Assembly: GCF_020085105.1 (NCBI RefSeq)
Contig: NC_058046.1
Span: 2,372,175-2,436,174, forward strand
Direction of reading: 5' to 3'
Source of the DNA: Siniperca chuatsi
Taxonomy: Eukaryota > Chordata > Actinopteri > Centrarchiformes > Sinipercidae
DNA: 64,000 nt
Positions within the stretch are counted from its first letter, which is position 1; each line of letters opens with the position of its first letter. Of the stretch, positions 36,408 to 64,000 are shown in pieces. A program made the position numbers and the translations under genes. The notes beneath the pieces were generated by a model that was given only the letters and a program-made list of their open reading frames with translations, did not search any database and was not told the DNA's origin.

Positions 36408-39400
36408 ATGTACTGGAAAGATGAAAGCGCTGTATACAGTTCTGTAAATGTACTGTAAATATATAGTTTATTATAGTACAACCTGACAATACTGTGATGT
36501 ATTGGAATAACATAAACAAACACTGTTAACACTGTTAATGAGTAACTTAACACCAGGCTAACACTTCCCTCTCTGGTGGAAAGTCTGTTTCACCTGTAAC
36601 CACACCCAAAGGCGATGTCATTGTATACTGACACACTTCTACGTCACTGCAGCAAGGTGAGACGTTAAACCACTGCAGGTCAGCAGGAACAAGATTATCT
36701 TAAAACTCAACCTGTGATTAACATTTCATCGGCTGATTAGAAATCAAACCTTCTGGTAGAATTTTGCCTGCAATAGTATTGCATCTGCTGGATGAAAATG
36801 TGGTAGAAACAGTAGCATTTTAAAGGCTCTGACATTTCAAGTGATCAGTTTTGGTAGGCACTAACAGTACTTCATATTTTTCTCTCTGTGGAACAAAATC
36901 TATTTCCTCAGCGGCCGTTATTTTGTCACACTGAATTCATTCAGGCCGTCTGTTTACAGTAGCGTACATCTGAAGAGGTCAAGGCTGAGGTCCCAGTGCT
37001 GGATTTATCTTTTGACTTTTGCCCAGTTTGGCTGATCACATTAATGCTATCGGTCAACTGAGATAGCAAACACAGAAATGTGTTTACATGATGACATTTT
37101 GGACTGAAAACCAGCTCTGGACTTCAACCCACACAGAGTCAGCTGGAACTGCTTTTGTCGATACTTCAAAACTGTTTTCCTCATGTTTAAGTCACGCTGC
37201 CTTAGAGCTGTACTTACTGTTTCTGATAGAACTGAAGACAGCATAAAACATACAGTGAAAGGTAGGGACACTATAGCCCTTTTCCACTTCTCGGATGTAA
37301 CAACCTATAAGCTGTATTTCATGAATTTGTGTCAGGTAAAAAGTTCTTACCAGCATTTTAACTAACATTTCAGATGTCGGCCATTAAAAAGGCATCGTGG
37401 GACTGTGGAGTTGTAGTTGGTGCTGATACTGACTTTCTTTCACATTTACGTGAACATCAGATACAAGTTTATACATTGACAGAGAGTCCAGGTCCCGGCA
37501 CACTGGTCGGTGGTCCAAATGCTGTCCAGCTGTTGTACCACTTTGTAGTTTTTCGTATTGCTCCACTGAGAGCATCGTGATCCTTTAGTTTTCTTTTTAT
37601 ATTTTCGCCTGGTTGTGTGTTGTATCTCCATTTCTGCAGTATGTCGCATTGTGATGTGACCTCACATCCCCTTGACCAATCACAATCAACAACACTTCTG
37701 AAACTACCTGGAACTTGCATTTAGTCACCTATCACCTCCTGAGCAGAGTCCAAATGTAGCTCCGGGAACTCGTCCACAGAGCGAGCAGAGAACAGTGAAA
37801 AATATGAAAAACTACAGCAAACTTGGAAAAGAACAATGTAAAATTTGGCTGTTTTTTACATTTAAAAAGTTGTTCAGCAGCCAACTCTTCTTTGTTGTTC
37901 TTGAACACACTGTTAGTACATTCAATAAATTTGCTCTGCTTCCACCATATTGTTACTGTTCACCGCTATATAAGAGCGACCTTCATTTAAGTTAGTAAGT
38001 GTATTGTTTTTACGTGTTTATAGCATATTTCAAGTTATTCTGATGGCAGATGTTTTCATTTGTAGAAAAATGAGACAATCCTAGCAGCATGTACTGCCAC
38101 AGTGTCATTCTTGGTACGATCACCGGATGGCGCTGTAAAGAATTTTCCAATCTTCCACAGTTGTTGTTCAGAACTTGTCCACTGGTTAAATGAATTGTAT
38201 CAGTTGATGGACCAGCTGAACACTTCACATGCAGCTGTAACCATGTGTGTAAACATCATGAAGCTAATTCTGATTCATTTACTTCTTGCCTCATACAGCA
38301 GACTGTTACAGAGATACGAATTAATGTGATTCTGTAAATATAAAAATTCTACTCTAAACACAGATTTAATGATGTGATTATATTTTCCTCTGTTGGGGAA
38401 TAAAGTTTTATTTTGAAATAAAGTTTTATTTTTGCTGTTATGTTTCTGCATGTTTTTCTTTTCTTTTAGTTGTATTGTATTTGCCACATGTGCATGCACA
38501 AGTTGAAGTTGATCAGCCTCAGTTTGTGCTTATTGTATTAGCAGACATTTGGGTCACAGAGGTAACCATCAGTTTCTCTAAAAGATAATTAACCGGCAAT
38601 GTTTGAAAAATCCAGAAAGTCGTTTAAAAACACTTACTGTTGTTCTGACTTTTCTAACCATCTGGATGAAAAAATATTCCGTCCACTGCCCAGTAAAAAA
38701 CATTTTTAACCTGTTTGCCGAGTTGCGACTGTTTTTCCTATCCAGCTAGCCAGCGAGTCAACTTTGGAAACAACCTGGGCCTAAGGAGCTACCGTACTTA
38801 CCAGTTTCAGACATGCAAATACAGTTCATGTCAACATCTGTCGGGATTGGAAACTGGGAAACCTCGAGTGGGAATAATTTTCTGAAATCTCCAATATATC
38901 TGACTTGGTGGTTAATAATATGAACATGCCTTAAAATGCAAACAAACATGGACGCCTCACTTCAGCCAAGTTCATGAGTTGTCCAATGACACGAATCTTT
39001 CCCATCCCAACTGGGATGGGACCCAAATGCAGACAATGCAGGCCGACAGCAACAGTGCAGGGGTTTACTGCAGAGGTGAACGTTGAAAAGCTTACAGGGA
39101 GGTAGGCAGACGGGTACAGGTTCCAGGGTAAGGGGTTCAGGTTGGAGGGTTCATAGGAGACAAGCAGACAAGCAGGCAGGAAGGCATTAGTTCAAAGTAC
39201 AGGTAAGCAAGGACCAGGTACAGATGGCTGGCTCCAAAGGCCATGAGTAACATACAACAATACAACTTAAGACGATCTGACAGTGACCGCCACGACCGAG
39301 ATTACTGACTTGCTCATCTGATCACTGTCATTGCTTATGTTCAAAGTTCAGCATGCATGTGTGTGGGGGAGGGGGGAGGGGGAGACGTGGATGATTTTGT

Positions 39401-40162
39401 CTTTACTGCAAAAGCTTTACTCACCATGGCGGTTCTTTGATTATGTCACCAACCTGAGGAAACCGGCAGGCAGATGAATCCATAAGAAGCGTGGTACAGG
39501 TAACTAGAGAATTTCACTAGTGGACTGCTTGTAGTTCAACCAGCCGTCATGACGAATAGCTCCGGTGCGGTCGTGCTGCGTTAAAGAGCGGCCATCCATC
39601 ATGATGCCAGCTGGTTCGTTTCACTTGAGTGAATTAACTTGCCAGCTAACGTCAATTCCATCAATCCAAAGGTAGACTGATAAACTCTCAATGAAAATTG
39701 AAATGCTTTTCTCTCAATTTACTTTGTGTAAAGGGTTGAACTTCATGTTAAAATGAGGCATCCTACCCATAGCCTATATATTTTTATTTTCATTGCAAGA
39801 TTATCCTAGCAGAGGCTGGGAACAGGGCTGGAGAGCACTGGGGATGTGAGGGTGTGGCTGAAGGACTGAGGCAGACTCTGTGACAGTGAATACAGCAGCA
39901 ATTTTAGTTCACTTTTTATTTTCTCAAAGCTGCTAAATTGAGATAACAAAGGGTTTAAGCTGGTGTGAAATTGGGGCAAAAAATTAACCCTAATGTCAAC
40001 ACGACCCTGACACAAAAGCTCCAGTAGAATCTAAATTAAACCTCAGTCAGTCAGTTTTAAACAATAGTTCACTGATTCATTCCCAATGTCTCTTCTTGTA
40101 ATTCTACCCACTACCCAACATGCACTGGGAGGTTTCTAAGGTGACCCTGACAGTCAACAAAC
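36408..40162. other. gramd2b 3' UTR and intergenic DNA
   Basis: It presumably starts with 3' UTR of unknown length. AATAAA occurs at 37924, and two AATAAAG words lie near 38399 and 38418. There is a repeat at 38995-39290 and a G-rich run (39364-39385, G tracts of 5-6) that could form a quadruplex. Open frames near 37374-37580 have no family match that I know. Confidence 0.45.
38995..39290. mobile_element. Dispersed teleost repeat, partial (family of 61864-62335)
   Basis: It shares GATGGGACCCAAATGCAGAC and AGGTAGGCAGACGGGTACAG-type phrases with 26575-26960 and 61864-62335. Its ends are unclear. Confidence 0.55.
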
Positions 40163-40191
40163 ATGGCTGCAGGGAGCTCTCACCAACACGA
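40163..40191 (+). CDS. tex43: tex43 coding exon 1
   Basis: ATG GCT GCA GGG opens MAAGSSHQH and stops in phase 2 before a consensus GTGAGT donor. The human protein begins MASGK. The bases CAAACATGG give A at -3 and G at +4. The exon is too short to call alone; phase agreement with the next exon and locus support it. Confidence 0.75.
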
Positions 40192-41588
40192 GTGAGTAAT
40201 GTTTCTGATTTTTATACTGCAGACTGTTAAAGTCTAAACCACATTAAAATGTATTCAGATGCGATTTACCTTTTACTAAATATGAACGTTTGATTACTAT
40301 AACACAGCGGGGAAATCTTTTCCGTTGGTTGTTCAGAACACTCTTTGTCTGCTCTCTCTGTCCTGCCACGCAGAAAGTGATGCATTTCATATTGTCGGGC
40401 TTGTTTTGATTAAAGTGCAGCTTGAAACAGGTTTCAGTATTTGAACTCAACCAAACTAAAATGAACTAAAACGACCACCAGCAGCTGAGGGATTCTTCAT
40501 AATGATGAAGCTTGTATAAACTGAATGTGTACTTTCTAAGTCCATTAAAATATGAAAGCCACACGACTCTTCTCCAGTTCGCTTTATTTTTGTCTATCTT
40601 GCCTTCATCGGGTATTAGTCATGTGACCTAACAAGATAAACATAAATCACCATAAACACAAGGTCAACTTCCCAATATTAGAATCATTTTTTTCAAACTT
40701 AGTTTTTACTTAATAGAATATTTATGGTTTGATGATAAAGGTTTACAAGAAAAATAGAAATGGCCATAAATACAACATTAGAAAACATGTTTTACAAAAT
40801 ATAATCTTCGTCTTAACCCATGAATTGGTAAAAACAGTATATTCATATCTCCTCCATCTGATAGATAGGATCAATTACCTATTATTCTTCTCAAATTATT
40901 TGTTTTTTCAATTTTAAAACAGATGCCTGCAAATACAGTTCCTCATTGAACCCTCTTTGAGTGTCCAATTTAGAAATCCCAAATGCCTTCCTTTGAGCAA
41001 ACCTGTTGTTTAGGGAATAAAGCATAATATGTTGGACAAGAGTTTAGCTACTTGTTTGATTTTGATGGACAGATAATAATTTCTTTCATACAATAGTTTT
41101 AAGTCTAAATCACTTTTATATTAATTCTTTGTCCTCATTTCATTTTCTCAGTGCTGACGAACAGCAACCTTGAAGTGCTGCACAGAAATAAAATTTGCAA
41201 CTAAAGTTGAACAAAATTAAACTCCGAAACCAAAGCCCGAAGAGATAAAAGACGTGATAAGAGATTCGTTGGACTCAGCTTCTGGGTATTTTACAAATTT
41301 GGAACCAGACCTCGGTCCACAGTGTCTGAAAACGAAGCTAACTATCTTCTTATATTCGCTCCTAGGCGATGCTGCTCCCACATCCCAACGTTCTCAGCCC
41401 GACATCCCATGATCCCCAGACTGTATGTGATGCCATGGAAACAGGACATGAAGAACCAGAGGCTCCTGGTGAAGGTAGGTCCCAGGGAAGGAAACAAACG
41501 CACCTCACTGCAAACTGTTCAGATTCATTGTGTGGAGGGGAATTAAGGCAGTAAGTTAACGTAATGTCCTCTGAAGTGATGGAAACAC

Positions 41589-41661
<73 letters not shown>

Positions 41662-42094
41662 AGAACGCAGCTCTGGCTGGGATCCCTGTGGTTCCTCTTG
41701 AGGAGTCTTTGTGTTTTTGTGGTCGGGAGCGTCTCTGCCACGGTCAGGACTCCACCTCTTCATCCTCCTCCTCCTCCTCCTCCTCCCCTGCTCCTCTCAG
41801 TCAGACGGGACTGACAGCTCATCACTCCTCCCACTTCTCCAGGTAAAACACCTCAGAGACCGATGCTGCATTCAGGTCGCGTCAGGAAAAAAGACAAGTC
41901 GGGAATCAAGAAAAGTCAAGTTTGTGCGCTTGACAGTTGTGATGATTTGCTGAGACATAACGAATCAGACGTGAATTAAATGAAATATTCGTCACTTCTC
42001 ACTTGTGGAAGTGATTACATCAGATCTTTTCACTCTCTGTTCGTGCAGGTACAACAGCTCTGTGGTGACGACCAGGCGGCTCTACCAAACCTGA
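40163..42094 (+). CDS. tex43: Testis-expressed protein 43 / sperm microtubule inner protein 10, spliced (4 exons)
   Basis: Exons 40163-40191, 41366-41474, 41664-41842 and 42049-42094 total 363 nt, 120 residues. TEX43 (SPMIP10) is a small sperm-specific protein known from structural work to line the inside of flagellar doublet microtubules. Shared features in order: HIPTFS (human HLPRFS), MIPRLYVMPW (human MIPRRYVMPW), PLEESLC...ERLCHGQD (human PLEDSLF...ERLCHGED), and SRYNSSVV before a basic end (human SRYQSTVI). All phases agree. Between ERLCHGQD and SRYN this protein has a run of ten serines from a TCC repeat, unlike human. Its position between gramd2b and slc12a2 agrees with human 5q23. 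Human length is 134. Testis expression is inferred from the family. Confidence 0.87.
40192..41365. other. tex43 intron 1
   Basis: AT-rich, about 1.2 kb, with no recognised repeat or exon. Confidence 0.55.
41366..41474 (+). CDS. tex43: tex43 coding exon 2
   Basis: Acceptor CTCCTAG, donor AAG|GTAGGT. It encodes RCCSHIPTFSARHP then MIPRLYVMPWKQDM, the most conserved part of the family. Confidence 0.9.
41597..41660. repeat. (GT)32 tract running directly into the tex43 exon 3 acceptor
   Basis: 64 bases of pure GT are followed at once by CAG (41661-41663) and then the exon. No pyrimidine tract other than the TG repeat is available for this acceptor. Confidence 0.97.
41664..41842 (+). CDS. tex43: tex43 coding exon 3
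   Basis: It encodes NAALAGIPVVPLEESLC then RERLCHGQD, a ten-Ser run from (TCC)n, and HSSHFS. The donor is AG|GTAAAA, phase 2. Confidence 0.88.
42049..42094 (+). CDS. tex43: tex43 last coding exon with stop
   Basis: It encodes YNSSVVTTRRLYQT then TGA after completing an AGG codon. Acceptor TTCGTGCAG. Confidence 0.88.
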
Positions 42095-42114
42095 AGACGG
42101 ATCACACAAATACT

Positions 42115-42120
42115 AATAAA
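42115..42120 (+). terminator. tex43 polyadenylation signal
   Basis: AATAAA lies 21 bases after the stop codon, which would give a very short 3' UTR. Confidence 0.6.
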
Positions 42121-42844
42121 CCTTCTTTACACTCTGAAAAATAGACTGTTTTTCATCACAACAGTTTGCAAAAGATAAGTTGGTCTCTTTTCAAATGAAA
42201 AGAAGAACCAGGAAGCTACACACAATAAGAAAATGGCAAAACCCACCACCTTCACATTACATTTTCCTTCTCGCCACACACTTTACTTTACTTTTTTTAT
42301 TATAGCAGGCAGAGGCTGGTAACAGACTGAAGACATGCAATGACCCTGAAATCTACAAAAGATGAAGAAGTAAGAATGAGGCAGAAAAACTACAGAGACG
42401 ATTTGTCAAATACCACGGCCAGACAGTACACTGTATACTTTCTATATACTACATACATTTAGTATAAAAAGTATTGGAGATGTATTTGAAAATAAAAAAC
42501 AGATGACACATAAAACTCATATATGAGGATATACTACGTGTGTACGTGTATATGCAGATACAAAAGTGATATGCAATGACCCTAAAATGTGCACGAAATG
42601 TACAGAGACACTTGAATAAGAAATTTGAGACAGAAAAACAAATACAGGAAAGATGTATAAAAGCTTTAATACCATTGCTGCAAAAAAATACTGGTTTCTG
42701 ATTGGTTGGCAGGTGTCTTTTCAAATAATTTGTGCAGGTTTCAGGCATGTCCCTTTTCTACCTGCATATCTGTATTCATCTAATGCCTATATATCTGTCA
42801 CCTTCATGTATCCTATAACATTATGTATGTGATGGGACATAACA

Positions 42845-43590
42845 TATCAGAATCAGAAATACTTTATTGATCCCCGAATGGGAAACTCTTTTGCTACAGC
42901 AGCTCACTGTCACGTCAGTGCACACAGGAAGAGAAGCACTAAGCAAAAAATATAATACACTATAATACAGGTCAGATAAATTAAGTACCAGGTGGGTATA
43001 AGTATAAAATTAAAATAAGTGTAAAGTACAAAGTGGATTTACCGGTTGATGATAATAATACGGTTTAAAGTAATAGTGCATGAACTGCCAAGTTAAGTGT
43101 AGCTTATTTATAATGAGACGGAGGATATTGCACAGCAGTAACAGACGTATGAATAAATATCAATATCAATAAATAGGGAATTTAAAACTGAAAAGAGTAT
43201 ATTGCACAGGAGTATTAAACAGAGAATATTGCACAATTATCTCAAGTATTGCAGAGATGTAATGATCAATGTCCAGTTTAGTGACTTCGGGTCATACAGA
43301 CTGACACTTAGAGGGAGGAGTTAAAGAGTCTGATGGCCACAGGCAGGAATGACTTCCTGTGGCGCTCTGTGGTGCATTGTGGGGGGATGAGTCTTCCGCT
43401 GAAGGTACTCCTCTGTTTGACCAGCACGTCATGGAGCGGGTGGGAGACACTGTCCAAGATGGCGTGTAGTTTGGCCAGCATCCTCCTCTCTGACACCACC
43501 GCCAGAGAGTCCAGCTCCACCCCCACAATGCCACCGGCCTCACGGATCAGTCCGCTACCCTCAGCCTGCTGCCCCAGCATGCAGCAGCAT
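42845..43590 (-). mobile_element. 5'-truncated LINE, ORF2 C-terminus and 3' end
   Basis: Read on the minus strand, 43308-43580 encodes LAKLHAILDSVSHPLHDVL then PPQCTTERHRKSFLPVAIRL, a C-terminal tail that I recognise from teleost non-LTR retrotransposons. Coding ends at about 43310. The remaining sequence down to CAGAATCAGAAATACTTTAT (42850-42869 on plus) is the 3' UTR, a very common teleost repeat end. The upstream reverse transcriptase is missing, as expected for 5' truncation. Confidence 0.8.
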
Positions 43591-44788
43591 ACAGCAGCAG
43601 CAACAGCCGAGGAAATATGACAAGCCGAGTGACGTGCCCATGTTCCTACTTTAGTTCATGATTATTTTTATTAATTAATTTATTTATTTTTGCTTACAGT
43701 ACCTCTTTAAAATCAACAAAGCCTATTGTCCATTTGGTTAGCAGAACACTCACAGGCTGGTCCTGCAGTTCTCGTGTTCACCACAGGGTGTCAGTGTTTC
43801 TGGTGTGACCCATGGCAGGAGCTTCAGCACCACAGACAGGGCTTCTCATGTGACAGGCACCAGGTCTGAAATATGTCACTGCACGTTCACTTTGATTAAT
43901 CTAAAGTCAGGGTTACTTTGACAGTTTGATAGCCAACATGGCCTCAAAGTTTATAATTTCCATCAAGTGTTTATACAAATGTTTTCTATATTAATGAGAC
44001 TGCGCTGTGTCGTGTTGCAAACAATAAACTAAAGATTCTGGAGTGTGCCATCTGCATAATTATGATTATTTTTTGTTATAATAAATTAATGTTTTTTTTC
44101 AAACTATTATAAAGTGATAAATTAAATGTTGATTAATTCAAATTGTGTTTAATATGCATTGTAGGCCTATGTCATTTAATTAAATGTCCCATAAGTAAAT
44201 AATAAGTAAGAATAAGTAGCCTACAATTAAAAACATTTTAACATTTTATTCTGTTTTAAAATTCAGTTATTGAATTGCATTTTAAATTAAATTAATTGAA
44301 TTGAATTAATTAACGTTAAAGTATGCATTTAAATGCATATTTAATTAATCAATTCACAATTGCATTTAAAAAATAATAGATTAGTTGCTCCATATAAAAC
44401 TTCATTATTAGGCTACACCGTCAAATTAATAGAAGTATCGCGGTAAAATCACTGGAAACCGGTGACATCATGATGATGTCATGTTGCCTCTAACTCACAG
44501 AGTGTGATCTTAACTTTCAAGTTGAATAAACTGGTTGAATTAGTAAAAATGTCTCCTGTCATTCTGTCCTTGTATTTATTGTCCAGTGTTTGGCTTCAGC
44601 ATCAAGCGCTTTGACAGAAAAAGCAACTGTTGTTCCCTATGCTAATGCTGCTGCTGCTGCTCGCGCGCACACACACACGTACGCACGCACACACACGCGC
44701 ACCCTTCGCCTCCCCGCGTGCGTATCTAGGCCTCTGTGTGAATGTCTCAGTGTGTCACCATAATGACAAATCTCTTTGTTTTATGCTA

Positions 44789-44836
<48 letters not shown>
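44789..44836. repeat. (CA)n microsatellite
   Basis: About 24 CA units. A CG/CA-rich alternating stretch (44661-44703) lies just upstream, and both favour Z-DNA. Confidence 0.95.
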
Positions 44837-44838
<2 letters not shown>

Positions 44839-45615
44839 TAAAGTTCTGCGTTACATTTGTGATGGTTTTATGTAAAGTTGTACTGTTTTATGACATTTCT
44901 ACAGCTTTTGAAAAAAAGATTTTTGGTGTGGAAGGCAGTTCTGCTGGCAGTATGAGCCGGGTTTGGTTCACTGTGCTCCAAACACTAAGGAAAAGTAAAT
45001 AGCTTCATGCTCCAGACGCGTGCCAAAGTTTGATGCGTAATGGACACCGACCCATCATTTCTTCTCCTTCCTCCTCCTCTCCGCCGTGTTACCGACGTGC
45101 TGGGATGTCTCGAGAGTCAAGCGAGAGGAGGAGGAGAGAGAGAGAGAAAGAGGGAGATGACAATAAACCGTTTGAGTCACCATCTGAGGGGACGATACGC
45201 TCGCCAATTCGTGGACAGATGGACAGATAGAGCGGGAGAAAGAGACACAGAGAGACAGACGGAGAGAGATACAGAGTGAAGGAGAGAGAGAGAGAGTTGG
45301 TGTCCTTTACGCACATTACGCACAGATCTTTGCCGTGCGTCCTGGCGAATCCAATACCAGAGTTTGCAAGAGGACAGCAGCGGAGTCAATGACTAACTGA
45401 CTGCTGTATGTAGGCTAAATGTTTAGTTTGGACTCCAGATTTATGACTTCTCTCTGAGTGTCTGCGGTTGTGTGTGTCCGCTCTGGCTGCTTCGTACTAA
45501 ATGCTCGCCCCCCCTCCCCGTGGTTTTGGAGCAGGTGTTTATTTCACTGTAACAGTTTGTCTCTCGGTGCATTCGTGACTCTTTGAACGGGTTTTTATCG
45601 TCTATCCGGGCGGAC

Positions 45616-63950
<18,335 letters not shown>

Positions 63951-64000
63951 GTAAGGACTGATGTATCTTTAATAAGAGCTACTAACATTTTAAAATTGCA

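Larger units (their letters stand above)
42121..45615. other. Intergenic DNA between tex43 and slc12a2
   Basis: It holds a truncated minus-strand LINE (42845-43590), very AT-rich DNA at about 44000-44450 with many ATTAAAT words, a CA microsatellite, and a GA-rich then CpG-rich slope into slc12a2 exon 1. No other gene is seen. Confidence 0.6.

Noticed and set aside
37374..37580. 68-codon plus frame starting MSAIKKASWDCG
   Set aside because: No known family, no splice support, and opposing frames of similar length on the other strand.

Overview
This window is nuclear genomic DNA of a ray-finned (teleost) fish. The evidence is vertebrate intron-exon structure with GT-AG junctions, many long CA/TG microsatellites, and several non-coding repeat types that I recognise as common in teleosts: TTAA-flanked elements with terminal inverted repeats, L2-like LINE fragments and 3'-tail repeats. 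There is no operon, phage, CRISPR or bacterial feature. Species cannot be named from the sequence alone.

Four protein-coding genes can be supported by hand-assembled splice structure. (1) Minus strand, 14570-15493: one GC-rich 5' coding exon of a ZNF608/ZNF609-type nuclear protein, probably znf608. The rest of that gene would lie to the left, and 1-14569 is probably its large first intron, full of repeats. (2) Plus strand, 25116-36407: a complete gramd2b (GRAM-domain protein) in 13 coding exons giving 394 residues. (3) Plus strand, 40163-42094: a complete small gene, tex43 (also called spmip10), in 4 exons giving 120 residues. (4) Plus strand, 45616 to beyond the right edge: slc12a2 (NKCC1, the Na-K-2Cl cotransporter), 18 exons seen, about 816 residues, covering the regulatory N-terminus, the transmembrane domain and the start of the C-terminal domain. 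Exon phases agree across every junction called.

The gene order znf608 (minus) - gramd2b (plus) - tex43 (plus) - slc12a2 (plus) matches the content and relative orientation of human 5q23, but without the genes that lie between them in human. The genes are neighbours by ancestry. Nothing suggests that they work in one pathway.

The rest is introns and intergenic DNA. Notable items are a roughly 1 kb polypyrimidine strand (943-1918), a 7-bp-unit minisatellite (21250-21449), a 261-bp almost perfect copy of gramd2b exon 12 with its donor site placed in an upstream intron (30678-30938), TG repeats acting as the tract before several splice acceptors (most extreme at tex43 exon 3), a TTAA-flanked MITE nested inside a LINE (53187-53709 within 52880-54290), a large inverted repeat in slc12a2 intron 1, and two perfect short hairpins. 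I found no clearly undescribed biological system. The most useful leads are the exon copy, the TG-tract acceptors and the unusual N-termini of the ZNF608-like exon and of NKCC1.
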